Shown piece by piece: positions 1 through 9,619 of a DNA stretch of 63,235 nucleotides. Both the position numbers and the translations under genes were made by a program. This DNA comes from Synechococcus sp. AG-679-C18 (lineage in GTDB: Bacteria; Cyanobacteriota; Cyanobacteriia; PCC-6307; Cyanobiaceae). The notes below the pieces were generated by a model. That model worked only from the letters and a program-made list of their open reading frames with translations. It made no database searches and was not told where the DNA came from. The first letter of the stretch is position 1; every line of letters starts with the position of its first letter. The DNA is taken from positions 1 through 63,235 of the forward strand of contig QCUL01000014.1 of the NCBI GenBank assembly GCA_003210755.1, written 5' to 3'.

Positions 1-500
1 GAACCCTGACCGAAGGGGTAGACCAGGAAGACTGCAGATGCAGCAGCGACAGGTGCGCTGTATGCAACACAGATCCAGGGGCGCATGCCCAAGCGGTAAG
101 AGAGTTCCCACTCACGTCCCATGTAGGCGTAGATGCCGATCAGGAAGTGGAATACAACCAGTTGGAAAGGACCGCCGTTGTAGAGCCACTCGTCGAGTGA
201 GGCAGCTTCCCAGATTGGGTAGAAGTGCAAGCCGATGGCGTTGCTGGAAGGAACAACAGCACCAGAGATGATGTTGTTGCCATACATCAGGGAGCCAGCG
301 ACGGGCTCACGGATGCCGTCGATATCAACCGGGGGAGCGGCGATGAAAGCGACGATGAAACAGGTGGTAGCGGCAAGCAGTGTGGGGATCATCAAGACAC
401 CGAACCAGCCCACATAGAGGCGGTTGTTGGTGGAGGTGACCCACTCACAGAACTGCTGCCAGCCGTTAGCGCCGGAGCGCTGCTGGATGGTGGTTGTCAT
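1..500 (-). CDS. psbA: Photosystem II D1 protein (psbA), N-terminal part, truncated by window edge
   Basis: Encodes the first 166 residues of D1, the reaction-centre core protein of photosystem II in the thylakoid membrane. Visible landmarks are the start [20 protein letters not shown], transmembrane helices A (about 33-54) and B (about 110-136), His118 (accessory chlorophyll ligand) and Tyr161 (the redox-active TyrZ) followed by Gln165. Residue 130 is Glu (GAG), the form that tunes the pheophytin as in D1:2-type (high-light) isoforms, rather than Gln130 of D1:1. The ATG is at 498-500. The gene is divergent from a radical-SAM gene, and a promoter-like sequence lies upstream at 565-592. The remainder of the gene lies outside the window. 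Confidence 0.98.
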   Translation of the reverse strand, partial: MTTTIQQRSGANGWQQFCEWVTSTNNRLYVGWFGVLMIPTLLAATTCFIVAFIAAPPVDIDGIREPVAGSLMYGNNIISGAVVPSSNAIGLHFYPIWEAASLDEWLYNGGPFQLVVFHFLIGIYAYMGREWELSYRLGMRPWICVAYSAPVAAASAVFLVYPFGQG

Positions 501-564
501 GAGAACGGAAAAGAAGGTCTCGCAAGGAGACGGTTACGGAAGGGCAGGATGCCCTGCCATGCGA

Positions 565-592
565 ATTGTAAAGCAAGTTTGCGCTGTGTAAC
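565..592 (-). promoter_or_regulatory. Candidate psbA promoter
   Basis: Reading the minus strand upstream of psbA there is GTTACA (587-592), a 16-base spacer, and TACAAT (565-570), resembling sigma-70 -35/-10 boxes. The TTTACAAT string overlapping the -10 also resembles one half-site of the HLR1/RpaB consensus, but a convincing second repeat is not seen. The start point is inferred only, leaving a leader of roughly 55-60 nt before the ATG. Confidence 0.45.
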
Positions 593-664
593 CAGTTGTT
601 CATGAAGCAATGTTGAAGACCTGGGGTGGGCGTTGTCGTGGATGTCGTTGTTAGCGTCCAAGCG

Positions 665-2269
665 ATGAGCAACGCAGCTCCGATAACGACTTCAAGCGCG
701 GCGGCCGAGAGGGTGCTGTTTGTTCGCTTGCCTTGCAATCCAATTTTTCCAATTGGCCCGATTTATCTGGCTGATCATTTGCACAAGTGCTTTCCAGACT
801 TGCCCCAGCGCATTCTTGACCTGGCTGCACTTCCTGTCCTTGATGTGGAAAGGGTTTTGCTGAATGTGGTGGATCAGTTTCGACCCACTCTTTTGGTGTT
901 TTCTTGGAGAGATATTCAGATCTATGCCCCGGTGGATGGTCGAGGGGGAAATCCGCTTCAAAACTCATTTGAAGTTTTTTACGCACGTAATCCTCTGAAA
1001 AGAATCAAGGGAGCACTAGGTGGCTTGCGGTTAATGACCAGTCATTACGGCGAGCTTCATCGCAATCAGAAACTGGTTCGTCACGGTCTGAAGAGGGCTC
1101 GTCGCCACCGTCCCGAGGCACGCGTCGTATTGGGTGGCGGAGCTGTCAGCGTTTTCTACGAACAACTAGGGCGTTCTCTTCCCAAAGGCACCATCGTTTC
1201 AATTGGAGAGGGTGAGCCTCTTTTGGAAAAGCTTTTGGCGAATCAAGCACTTGATGGAGAGCGTTGTTTTGTGGTGGGAGAGGCTCCTCGTCCAGGCCTG
1301 ATTCATGAGCAACCCCAAAGCAGGCCTAAGACCGCTTGTGATTACAACTACATTTCTTCGATTTGGCCCCAGTTGGATTGGTATTTGGAGGGGGGAGATT
1401 TTTACGTAGGTGTTCAGACAAAACGTGGTTGCCCTCATAACTGTTGTTATTGCGTTTACACGGTGGTGGAAGGAAAGCAGGTGCGTGTCAATCCCGTGAA
1501 AGAAGTAGTGGCAGAAATGCGTCAGCTCTATGACCGTGGGGTGCGCGGCTTCTGGTTCACGGACGCGCAGTTCATTCCTGCTCGGCGATACATCGAGGAT
1601 GCCAAACAACTTTTACGCGCGATTAAAGCGGAAGGACTAACTGGAATTCGGTGGGCAGCTTACATACGCGCAGACAATTTAGATCCTGAGTTGGCGCAAT
1701 TGATGGTTGAAACAGGAATGAGTTATTTCGAAATTGGTATTACTTCAGGCTCCCAAGAGCTCGTGCGAAAGATGCGTATGGGCTACAACTTGCGAGTTGT
1801 TTTGGAAAGTTGTCGGATGCTTGCAGCTGCAGGTTTCCGCGATCATGTATCTGTAAATTACTCTTTCAATGTCATCGATGAAAGGCCTGAAACCATTCAG
1901 CAAACTGTTGCTTATCATCGTGAACTTGAAAAGATTTTTGGAGAAGACCTTGTAGAGCCAGCGATCTTTTTTATTGGACTTCAACCTCATACACATCTCG
2001 AGCAATATGGGTTTGACCAGGGGCTCATCAAGCCTGGATACAACCCGATGAGCATGATGCCTTGGACGGCAAGAAAACTGCTTTGGAATCCGGAGCCAAT
2101 GGGGAGCACGTTTGGACGAGTTTGCTTAGAAGCTTTCGATAGAGATCCCAGTCGGTTTGGCAGAACTGTGATGGATCTGTTGGAGAGAGATTATGGCCAA
2201 TCTCCATTAATTGAAGCTCTTCATGCACCAGTGCAAGGTCGAGCGGCATTAGCTAAGGCAGTGAGCTGA
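665..2269 (+). CDS. B12-binding-like radical SAM protein next to psbA
   Basis: A 534-residue radical SAM enzyme with an N-terminal cobalamin-binding-like domain (about residues 30-200, with GGGA and GEGEPLLEKLL loops but no obvious DxHxxG) and a radical SAM core. The cluster motif CPHNCCYC places Cys256, Cys260 and Cys263 as ligands of a 4Fe-4S cluster. It closely resembles the cyanobacterial family that databases name 'photosystem II high light acclimation radical SAM protein'; its reaction is unknown to me. The ATG at 665 was chosen; an in-frame GTG at 626 would add 13 low-complexity Val/Asp residues and has no clear ribosome-binding site. It is divergent from psbA, and its 3' end overlaps the convergent protease gene by 49 bases. 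Confidence 0.85.
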   Translation: MSNAAPITTSSAAAERVLFVRLPCNPIFPIGPIYLADHLHKCFPDLPQRILDLAALPVLDVERVLLNVVDQFRPTLLVFSWRDIQIYAPVDGRGGNPLQNSFEVFYARNPLKRIKGALGGLRLMTSHYGELHRNQKLVRHGLKRARRHRPEARVVLGGGAVSVFYEQLGRSLPKGTIVSIGEGEPLLEKLLANQALDGERCFVVGEAPRPGLIHEQPQSRPKTACDYNYISSIWPQLDWYLEGGDFYVGVQTKRGCPHNCCYCVYTVVEGKQVRVNPVKEVVAEMRQLYDRGVRGFWFTDAQFIPARRYIEDAKQLLRAIKAEGLTGIRWAAYIRADNLDPELAQLMVETGMSYFEIGITSGSQELVRKMRMGYNLRVVLESCRMLAAAGFRDHVSVNYSFNVIDERPETIQQTVAYHRELEKIFGEDLVEPAIFFIGLQPHTHLEQYGFDQGLIKPGYNPMSMMPWTARKLLWNPEPMGSTFGRVCLEAFDRDPSRFGRTVMDLLERDYGQSPLIEALHAPVQGRAALAKAVS

Positions 2270-3081
2270 CGCCACAGCAAAACCATGAGGGCGCCGATGC
2301 CAATGATTCCACCGAGTGGATTGGCATGAATGCCACCTGGGCCAACAAGCCAGGTAGGCGCGTCGGGTGAAAATTGTAATAAGCCAGCTCTTAATGCAAA
2401 CCACCCACCAACTAACCCTCCATGGAGTCCAATGCATCCCCAAAGGGAGCCCTCGTCAAGGCGTCTTTGCATAGCCAATACGATCCCGAGCAATAACAAT
2501 CCAGTTAGTAGAGAAACCATTGGCAAGAATCCGAGATTGAATCGGGTGTGTACCAGACTGAAGATCAAGGCCTGAAGTAGCACAGCAGTTCGTGAATCAA
2601 AGAAGAGTTTGAGCTCTCCCCAAAGCCAGCCACGGAAGAGAAGTTCTTCGGCAAGGCCCACCCCAAAACAAAGAACGAGAGCATTAAACAGTTCACCGAG
2701 GCTCAACTCCCCTAACCAGCGTCCCCAGGAGCCGATTAAAAGGGGCAGAAGCAAGATGAAAATCAAAATGGCAGCTCGTCCTAGACCGCCAAGCAATGCT
2801 TGCCAACCTGGGATGTGATCACGGCGAGATCGAAGCCCAAGACTGATCCATGGATGTGTGCTGTTCCATCGTTCGCGAACCCAGCTGGGGAGTACACAAA
2901 ACAGGAGTACGAGGCTGGCGAGGGTTCCAAAAAGAGCCAATCGCTCTCCTGTATCGAATGGCAAAGCAAGCCTGAGTGGTTGTACAAGCAGCCAACCGAG
3001 GGCGTACAACAGCGGGATTAGTCCGATGGTGGCAATCCATCGTGGCCGAAGCCTGAGCGAGGCTCGCCATAGGGATGCCAA
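2221..3081 (-). CDS. CPBP-family (CAAX-type) intramembrane metalloprotease
   Basis: A polytopic membrane protein of about 286 residues with six to eight hydrophobic segments. It carries the CPBP/Abi signature: AEELLFRG (Glu-Glu-x3-Arg), then FSLVH, then GLHGG, which together give the metal and catalytic residues of the family. Prenyl-type processing or another intramembrane proteolysis is possible; the substrate is unknown. The start is uncertain. A TTG at 3079-3081, 11 bases after the clpS stop, avoids overlap and starts just before the first hydrophobic stretch. An ATG at 3147 would overlap clpS by 55 bases and add 22 polar residues. Probably co-transcribed with clpS. Confidence 0.85.
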   Translation of the reverse strand: MASLWRASLRLRPRWIATIGLIPLLYALGWLLVQPLRLALPFDTGERLALFGTLASLVLLFCVLPSWVRERWNSTHPWISLGLRSRRDHIPGWQALLGGLGRAAILIFILLLPLLIGSWGRWLGELSLGELFNALVLCFGVGLAEELLFRGWLWGELKLFFDSRTAVLLQALIFSLVHTRFNLGFLPMVSLLTGLLLLGIVLAMQRRLDEGSLWGCIGLHGGLVGGWFALRAGLLQFSPDAPTWLVGPGGIHANPLGGIIGIGALMVLLWRQLTALANAARPCTGA

Positions 3082-3092
3082 GGATGTGATCG

Positions 3093-3410
3093 TCAGCTTT
3101 CCGGTTCGATGGTGCTGGTCAGGCCCTTGTTCTTCAAGGTTTCGCAATAAAATTCTGCCGGTTCAATGTCGCAGACGATCACCAGGCCTACTCCCGTGTT
3201 GTGGGTTTCAAGCATCACGGCCATCGCGTCTTGCTCACTGAGCTGGGGAACCACCTGCTGAAGGGTGACAACCACGTACTCCATGCTGTTTACAGGGTCG
3301 TTGTGAAGCAAAACCTTGTAGCGGGGCGATGTCTTGCGCACCCGCTCGGTTTGCTTGTCAAGAACCGCAGCCCCACCGGGGCTACGGCTGGGTGTATCCA
3401 CCATTGCCAC
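3093..3410 (-). CDS. clpS: ATP-dependent Clp protease adaptor ClpS
   Basis: A 105-residue adaptor that hands N-degron substrates to ClpC/ClpA for degradation by ClpP. The core shows YKVLLHNDPVNSMEYVV (the substrate N-terminus pocket region with the conserved Asn-Asp), a middle helix with VMLETHNTG, and the C-terminal strand. The N-terminal about 25 residues are variable and polar, as usual. It sits between dapL (upstream, same strand) and the CPBP protease (downstream, same strand), so the three may form one transcription unit. Length is normal for cyanobacterial ClpS. Confidence 0.95.
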   Translation of the reverse strand: MAMVDTPSRSPGGAAVLDKQTERVRKTSPRYKVLLHNDPVNSMEYVVVTLQQVVPQLSEQDAMAVMLETHNTGVGLVIVCDIEPAEFYCETLKNKGLTSTIEPES

Positions 3411-3445
3411 TGATTCCCATTGCTTCCAATCTAGGAGTGATCAGG

Positions 3446-4672
3446 TCATAGGTTGCGAATGCGGGCCATGGCTTCGTCCACATTGCGACGGCTGTTGAAA
3501 GCGGAAAGGCGGAAATAGCCCTCTCCTGCAGCACCGAAGCCACTTCCTGGGGTCCCCACCACGTTGGCTTTCTGAAGGAGGTGATCAAAGAAGCTCCAGG
3601 AGTCCATTCCTAAGGGTGTTTTCAGCCATACATAGGGGGCGTGCTCACCTCCATGCACTTCGATGCCTGCAGCGCTGAGCTCGCGTCGGATGATGGCAGC
3701 GTTCTCCATGTAGAAGTTCACGAGCGCCTTCACTTCTTGTTGCCCTGCATCGGAATACACCGCTTCTGCGCCGCGCTGAATGATGTAGCTCACACCGTTG
3801 AACTTGGTGCTCTGCCGGCGGTTCCAAAGCCCCCAAAGCTCCACCTCTGAACCATCGTCGGCTTTGCCCATGAGCCCTTTGGGAACAACGGTTAAGGCGC
3901 AGCGGGTGCCTGTGAATCCGGCGTTTTTGGAGAAGGAGCGGAATTCAATGGCACAGTCGCGAGCGCCCTCGATTTCATAGATGGAATGGGGCAGATCAGG
4001 ATCTTGAATGAACGCTTCGTATGCGGCATCAAACAGGATCAAGGCCTTGTTGGTACGGGCGTAGTCCACCCATGCCTTGAGTTGCGCCTTCGTCGCGACA
4101 GCACCGGTGGGGTTGTTGGGATAGCAGAGGTAGATCAGGTCAACAGGTTCACTGGGAATCTGCGCTGCAAACCCGTTGTCGGCGCTGATCGGAAGGTAGG
4201 TCAGGCCGCCATAACGACCGTCATCGCCAGACTCGCCTGTGCGGCCAGCCATCACATTGCTGTCGACGTAAACCGGATACACCGGATCGGTGACTGCAAT
4301 GCGATTGCCACTCCCAAGGATGTCGAGAATATTGCTGCTGTCGCATTTGGAGCCATCCGAGACAAAGATCTCCTCGGCGCTGATCTCACAACCCCTGGCT
4401 TGGAAGTCATCGCGGGCAATCGCCTCGCGAAGCCAGGCATAGCCCTGTTCTGGTCCATAGCCGTGGAATCCTTCTGCTGTCCCCATCTCGTCGATGGCTG
4501 ATTTCATCGCGTCACGGCAGGCCTGCGGTAGCGGCTCTGTGACGTCTCCGATGCCGAGACGAATCAGCTGGGCCTCGGGGTTGGCGCTACTGAAGGCCTT
4601 CACCCTGCGGCCAATCTCAGGGAACAGATAACCCGCTTTGAGTTTCAGGTAATTGCCGTTGACCTTGACCAC
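3446..4672 (-). CDS. dapL: LL-diaminopimelate aminotransferase
   Basis: A 408-residue PLP-dependent class I aminotransferase that converts tetrahydrodipicolinate directly to LL-diaminopimelate, the route to lysine and peptidoglycan used by cyanobacteria and plants. The N-terminus [18 protein letters not shown] is typical of DapL. Also visible are the substrate-loop IGDVTEPLP, the PNNPTGA motif and the Schiff-base Lys region [14 protein letters not shown]. The GTG at 4670-4672 was chosen because it gives the family's normal length; the frame stays open upstream but that part is not conserved and would overlap the divergent gene. It is 57 bases from the divergent TIGR03960 gene. Confidence 0.96.
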   Translation of the reverse strand: MVKVNGNYLKLKAGYLFPEIGRRVKAFSSANPEAQLIRLGIGDVTEPLPQACRDAMKSAIDEMGTAEGFHGYGPEQGYAWLREAIARDDFQARGCEISAEEIFVSDGSKCDSSNILDILGSGNRIAVTDPVYPVYVDSNVMAGRTGESGDDGRYGGLTYLPISADNGFAAQIPSEPVDLIYLCYPNNPTGAVATKAQLKAWVDYARTNKALILFDAAYEAFIQDPDLPHSIYEIEGARDCAIEFRSFSKNAGFTGTRCALTVVPKGLMGKADDGSEVELWGLWNRRQSTKFNGVSYIIQRGAEAVYSDAGQQEVKALVNFYMENAAIIRRELSAAGIEVHGGEHAPYVWLKTPLGMDSWSFFDHLLQKANVVGTPGSGFGAAGEGYFRLSAFNSRRNVDEAMARIRNL

Positions 4673-4729
4673 GAATGACTGGGGTTGCTTCGGGCATCCT
4701 GCTACATACGATGAAAGAAGCAGGGCCTG

Positions 4730-7408
4730 GTGGTCGTGATTGTCGCCCCGTCCCACACGAAGCAGGATCCTGACCCCCACGCTGTCGTGGCGTTTGATCA
4801 GCTTGTGGATGCCTCAATCAATCGTCCTGCCCGCTACATGGGCCATGAATTGGGAGTAGAGCCACGGGATTGGGAGGCGGCGCGGGTGCGCTGGGCCCTG
4901 ACCTATCCCGAGATTTACGAGGTGGGCTCCAGCAACCTCGGCCACATCATTCTTTATTCCATTCTCAATGCTGTTCCTGGTCAGCTGTGTGACCGGGCCT
5001 ATCTCCCGGCGGCTGATCTTTCAGAGAGGTTGAAAGCGCGGAATCAAGCTTTGTTTGCTGTGGAGAGCAGAAGGCCGCTCCCCGCCTTCGACATCCTGGG
5101 CTTCAGCCTCAGCTATGAGCTGGGTGCGACCAATATTCTCGCCATGCTGGATTTGGCGAAGGTGCCGCTTTATGCGGCGGAGAGAGGAGATTTGCCCCTC
5201 TCTCACCCTGAGTCTCCTCCGCTGATTTTTGCTGGTGGTCCCACGGCCACCAGCAACCCTGAGCCTTACGCAGCTTTTTTCGACTTCATAGCTTTAGGCG
5301 ATGGGGAGGAGCTCCTCCCTGAGATTGGATTGGTGGTGGCAGAAGCCAAAGCTGCGGGCTGGACTCGAACGGACTTGCTTCGTGATCTGGCTGTTGTCCC
5401 AGGGGTTTACGTGCCGTCTCTCTATGGACCTGATCAGCAAGGGATCAGCGTGGAGCCGCTGGAGGCTGGTCTTCCCGCCCGGATGTTGAGGCGTGTTGCC
5501 ACTCCCATGCCCCATTACGCGATGGGACTCGTTCCGCATGTGGAGACCGTTCATGACCGATTGACGGTAGAAATTCGCCGTGGTTGCACCCGAGGCTGTC
5601 GTTTTTGTCAGCCAGGAATGCTGACGAGACCAGCGAGGGACGTGGAGCCTGAGGCTGTGATTGAGGCGATTGAAACGGGAATGCAGCGAACGGGTTACAG
5701 CGACTTTTCTTTGCTGTCGTTGAGCTGCAGCGATTACCTGGCGTTGCCCGCTGTGGGGGTAGAGCTTCGTAATCGTCTCGCTGATCGCAATGTCACGCTT
5801 CAGTTGCCCAGTCAGAGGGTGGACCGTTTCGATGACGACATCGCTCACATTCTTGGGGGCTCCCGCCAGTCGGGCCTGACGTTTGCGCCGGAAGCCGGCA
5901 CCCAACGGCTTCGGGACATTGTGAACAAAGGTCTCACTGATGCAGACCTTGTGGATGGAATCCGCACGGCGATGCAGAACGGCTTCCGGAAGGTGAAGCT
6001 CTATTTCATGATCGGGCTGCCGGGTGAGACGGATGCCGATGTGCTCGGCATCGCCGAAACTTGTCAGATGTTGCTCGATCGGTGTCGCGATCTTGGACGC
6101 CTCAATCTCAACATCACCATCAGTAATTTCACTCCGAAGCCGCATACGCCGTTTCAGTGGCACAGCGTGTCAACAGCTGAGTTCTTAAGACGTCAGCAGT
6201 TGCTCAGAGAAGCCGGAAAGCGCCTCCGCGGAGTGCGCTTCAACTTCACTGATGTGAGGCTTTCCGCCATGGAGGACTTCGTCGGTCGCGGAGACAGGAG
6301 CTTGGCGCCTGTTATCGAAGCCGCCTGGCGTGCCGGTGCCGGAATGGATGCCTGGTTTGAGGCCCTCGATCGCACCTATGAGGCATGGACAAGTGCGATT
6401 GCAGCAGCAGGTCTTGAAGGTCGATACAGGACCCTTGAGCTAGGAGGTTGGAATCGAGTCCACTCTCTTAGTGAGGAGGGGCTTGATGAATTTTGCGCTC
6501 AGCCGCTGCCCTGGGATCACATCGATACCGGTATCGATAAGCGTTGGTTGGCTGAAGACCTCAAGAACGCTTTGGAGTCGACTGTCGTTCCGGATTGTTC
6601 GTTCGAGGGGTGCAGCAGTTGTGGGGTGTGTGGCCCAGACCTAGGCCACAACGTTGTGATTCCTCCTCCTGAAATCCCTGTTCAGAAACCAAGGCAGGCT
6701 CCGCCAAGCGATCGGGTGTGCCGGATCAGATTTCGTTTCAGCAAAACAGGCGCGATGGCCCTGCTCAGCCATCTCGATTTGGTGCGCTTGTTTGAGCGTG
6801 CGCTTCGACGTGCTGAATTGCCGATCAGTTTCACCGGGGGCTTTCACCCACTACCTCGTCTTCAGCTGGCTTTGGCTCTGCCACTTGGTGTGGAAGCTGA
6901 GGGGGAATGGATGGATCTGGAGTTCATTGAATCGGTTGATGCGATAGAGGCTTTAAATCGCTGGCAGCAGACCCTCCCCCCTGGCCTCTTGCTGAAGGAG
7001 GCCTTCGTCGTACCAGTGTCTAGCCAGAGCCTGTCTCAGCAGCTTGAGTCAGCGCGATGGAGCTTCGTTCTGAAGTCTCAGCCTGGCGACCCTTTCATTT
7101 CGTTTGATCAGTGGAAACAGGCGATTGATGATTTGATGTCGAGCGAAAAACTTGTTTGGGAGGACACCGATAAAAAAGGACGACCTCGTCAGCGTGATTG
7201 CAGACCTGTCTTAGGGAGTCTTGAACTTGTTGGTCCCGTTGCTGAAGAATCACAGGAGGGGATAGCGATTGAGTGTCAAGCTCAAATTGACAGCCAAGGT
7301 CGGAGCATTAAGCCTGCTCAGCTGAAGCACTGGTTCTCGGAAGCCTTGGCTCAACCCTTGCATCTTCAAAATGTTCGACGCCTCGAACTACGGCTTGTGC
7401 GGTGCTAA
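4730..7408 (+). CDS. TIGR03960-type radical SAM protein fused to a DUF2344 domain
   Basis: An 892-residue two-part protein. The N-terminal two thirds are a B12-domain-like region plus radical SAM core with CTRGCRFC (Cys286, Cys290, Cys293). Further downstream are FMIGLPGET and a second Cys cluster [12 protein letters not shown]. From about residue 660 the C-terminal part ([37 protein letters not shown]) matches the DUF2344/TIGR03936 domain. The fused architecture is common in bacteria, often near rne/rng, which is also the case here. The reaction is not established; an RNA- or tRNA-modification role is only inferred from the neighbours. Starts at GTG 4730, with a second GTG two codons later. 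Confidence 0.9.
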   Translation: MVVIVAPSHTKQDPDPHAVVAFDQLVDASINRPARYMGHELGVEPRDWEAARVRWALTYPEIYEVGSSNLGHIILYSILNAVPGQLCDRAYLPAADLSERLKARNQALFAVESRRPLPAFDILGFSLSYELGATNILAMLDLAKVPLYAAERGDLPLSHPESPPLIFAGGPTATSNPEPYAAFFDFIALGDGEELLPEIGLVVAEAKAAGWTRTDLLRDLAVVPGVYVPSLYGPDQQGISVEPLEAGLPARMLRRVATPMPHYAMGLVPHVETVHDRLTVEIRRGCTRGCRFCQPGMLTRPARDVEPEAVIEAIETGMQRTGYSDFSLLSLSCSDYLALPAVGVELRNRLADRNVTLQLPSQRVDRFDDDIAHILGGSRQSGLTFAPEAGTQRLRDIVNKGLTDADLVDGIRTAMQNGFRKVKLYFMIGLPGETDADVLGIAETCQMLLDRCRDLGRLNLNITISNFTPKPHTPFQWHSVSTAEFLRRQQLLREAGKRLRGVRFNFTDVRLSAMEDFVGRGDRSLAPVIEAAWRAGAGMDAWFEALDRTYEAWTSAIAAAGLEGRYRTLELGGWNRVHSLSEEGLDEFCAQPLPWDHIDTGIDKRWLAEDLKNALESTVVPDCSFEGCSSCGVCGPDLGHNVVIPPPEIPVQKPRQAPPSDRVCRIRFRFSKTGAMALLSHLDLVRLFERALRRAELPISFTGGFHPLPRLQLALALPLGVEAEGEWMDLEFIESVDAIEALNRWQQTLPPGLLLKEAFVVPVSSQSLSQQLESARWSFVLKSQPGDPFISFDQWKQAIDDLMSSEKLVWEDTDKKGRPRQRDCRPVLGSLELVGPVAEESQEGIAIECQAQIDSQGRSIKPAQLKHWFSEALAQPLHLQNVRRLELRLVRC

Positions 7409-7669
7409 CTTATAAACAAGACGAGATGCCACGGGCCTATGCCACGGTTTCGTCCCGACCTACTTATTCCCACATCCTGCGGAAAGAGAGGCCAGAATCT
7501 CCTGTTTCAAACAACGTCAAGGCGTTGCAGTTGAGCTTCAAACCAGAGGAGTAATTCACTCCGAATACTTATGACCAATTTGGTCGCTTGAATTCTTTCC
7601 ATCCCGTGCGACATGCTGGATTGCTGTTGATCGGGCTCCAGTCCTGACGGGTGTCGTCAGTCATTGTTT
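7409..7669 (+). promoter_or_regulatory. Upstream region and probable long leader of rne
   Basis: A 261-base gap without a convincing gene. It holds a short perfect palindrome GACCAA-T-TTGGTC (7573-7585) and a Shine-Dalgarno-like AGAGGAG near 7546-7552 that precedes no long frame. RNase E genes in several bacteria carry long structured leaders used for autoregulation; that this stretch does the same is inference from its position. Confidence 0.35.
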
Positions 7670-9619
7670 ATGCCCCAGAAAATTGTTATTGCGGAGCAAC
7701 TGCGCATAGCCGCAGTTCTTTCAGAGGAGCGCGTTGATGAATTGATTGTTGCCCAGGGGCATTATCAAATTGGTGATGTCTACTTAGGAACTGTTGAGAA
7801 TGTTCTGCCAGGGATTGATGCTGCTTTCGTCAACATTGGTGAAAGCGAGAAGAATGGCTTCATTCATGTCACTGACTTAGGGCCTTTGCGCCTCAAGAAA
7901 GGGGCTGCTGGCATCACAGAATTGTTGGAACCGCGCCAGAAAGTACTGGTTCAGGTGATGAAGGAGCCCACCGGCACCAAAGGTCCTCGGCTCACAGGAA
8001 ATCTGGCTCTTCCAGGGAGATACCTCGTTCTTCAACCCAGTGGACAGGGGGTCAACATCTCCAGACGCATTGGGTCAGAAGGAGAGCGCAATCGGTTGCG
8101 TGCTCTTGGCGTTCTGGTGAAGCCTCCCGGTGCTGGGCTGCTGATCCGTTCGGAAGCTGATGGGGTCAGTGAAGAATCGCTGATTGACGATCTCGAATCA
8201 CTTCTACGGTCATGGGAAGCCATTCAAAAGGCTGCCGAAACGGCCTCTCCTCCTGTATTACTTAACCGTGATGAGGATTTTATCCATCGCATTCTTCGCG
8301 ATCACACGGGCTTGGAGTTGGTCCAGGTGGTGGTGGATTCCCCAGGTGCTGTAGAGCGGGTTCGCTCCTTCCTCGGGGAAGAAGGAAATCATGTTGTAGT
8401 TGACTCCCATTCGGAACCCTCAGAGCTGCTCGAGCATTACAAAGTCAATGGTGCGATTCGAGATGGTCTCAAACCGAGAGTTGATCTCCCCTCTGGTGGT
8501 TACGTGATCATCGAGCCAACCGAGGCTCTTACTGTTATTGATGTCAATTCTGGTTCGTTCACCCGCTCGGCCAATGCCAGAGAAACGGTGCTGTGGACCA
8601 ACTGTGAAGCGGCGATTGAAATTGCGAGGCAATTGCGTCTACGCAACATCGGAGGAGTGATCATTGTCGACTTCATCGATATGGATTCCCGTCGAGATCA
8701 GTTGCAGTTGTTGGAACATTTCACTAGCGCGATTCGTGATGATGCGGCTCGACCTCAAATCGCACAGCTCACGGAACTTGGTCTTGTCGAGTTGACACGT
8801 AAGCGTCAAGGTCAAAATATTTATGAGCTGTTCGGGCGGGCTTGCACCAGCTGCGGGGGGCTAGGGCACATTGCAGTCCTTCCTGGCAAGGATCTGATGC
8901 AGCCTCTTGCTACGGCTACAGGGTTAGTGCGTTCTGCTGCATCAGCTCGAGCTGATGTTGCCACTTCTGCAGATGCCTCTAATGGCCGACGTCGTCGCGG
9001 TGGACGAGGAAAAGTTTTGGTGTCTTCCAGTCTTTCCGAAAACACTGATGTGCCTCTCGATGAGTTGGACATGGTGGCGGTGTCTGCGCCAGCTGCAATT
9101 GAGCCCGCAAGCGTTAGCCGACGTCAGGATCCTGAGCTAATTGCGGTGCCTATGGACGATGAGCAAGAGCAAGTTTTTGGATGGCTTGGTCTTAATCCGG
9201 CCTTATTGCTTGAGTCTCAGCCAGAGCTGGACAACTTGATGGTCCGCATTGTTCGCCCAGGCGAAGACGCAGATTCGGTGCTTGAGTTGGCTCGACAACA
9301 AATGGCGGCTAACTCAGGCCGCCGCCGTCGCCGTGGTCCTAAAGGAAATGGTCGCGGAAATGTACGTCCTCCTATTGCGGTCGGCGGTGAGGAGTTATCG
9401 GCAAAAGATGGAGTTCAGATTGAATCGGAAGAGAGTGATCAGCCTTCACTGGTAGAAATCACGCCTTTGGTAGAGACACCGTCGGCTTTAGTCACGCTCG
9501 AACAGGAACCGGTGAGTGAATCTGAACCCTCTTCTGAACTTGAGCCTGATGACACGACTGAATCACGACCTGGCCGTCGTCGTCGTCGATCGTCTGCAAC
9601 GACAGCTGATAATGCCTAA
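7670..9619 (+). CDS. rne: Ribonuclease E/G family endoribonuclease
   Basis: A 649-residue RNase E-type enzyme for mRNA decay and rRNA/tRNA processing. An S1 RNA-binding domain lies near residues 35-120. The catalytic aspartates are Asp291 (VIDVNSG) and Asp334 (IIVDFIDM), with the same 43-residue spacing as E. coli Asp303/Asp346. The zinc-link CTSCGG gives Cys392 and Cys395. The C-terminal tail is short, acidic and low-complexity, and ends with an arginine run (about 636-640) followed by SSA. This matches the cyanobacterial terminal peptide reported to bind polynucleotide phosphorylase. The ATG at 7670 was chosen; a TTG lies two codons upstream. The stop codon abuts rnhB directly. Confidence 0.97.
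   Translation: MPQKIVIAEQLRIAAVLSEERVDELIVAQGHYQIGDVYLGTVENVLPGIDAAFVNIGESEKNGFIHVTDLGPLRLKKGAAGITELLEPRQKVLVQVMKEPTGTKGPRLTGNLALPGRYLVLQPSGQGVNISRRIGSEGERNRLRALGVLVKPPGAGLLIRSEADGVSEESLIDDLESLLRSWEAIQKAAETASPPVLLNRDEDFIHRILRDHTGLELVQVVVDSPGAVERVRSFLGEEGNHVVVDSHSEPSELLEHYKVNGAIRDGLKPRVDLPSGGYVIIEPTEALTVIDVNSGSFTRSANARETVLWTNCEAAIEIARQLRLRNIGGVIIVDFIDMDSRRDQLQLLEHFTSAIRDDAARPQIAQLTELGLVELTRKRQGQNIYELFGRACTSCGGLGHIAVLPGKDLMQPLATATGLVRSAASARADVATSADASNGRRRRGGRGKVLVSSSLSENTDVPLDELDMVAVSAPAAIEPASVSRRQDPELIAVPMDDEQEQVFGWLGLNPALLLESQPELDNLMVRIVRPGEDADSVLELARQQMAANSGRRRRRGPKGNGRGNVRPPIAVGGEELSAKDGVQIESEESDQPSLVEITPLVETPSALVTLEQEPVSESEPSSELEPDDTTESRPGRRRRRSSATTADNA

Noticed and set aside
2858-3241. 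Plus-strand frame opposite the CPBP protease and clpS
   Set aside because: Antisense shadow of two conserved genes with no domain.
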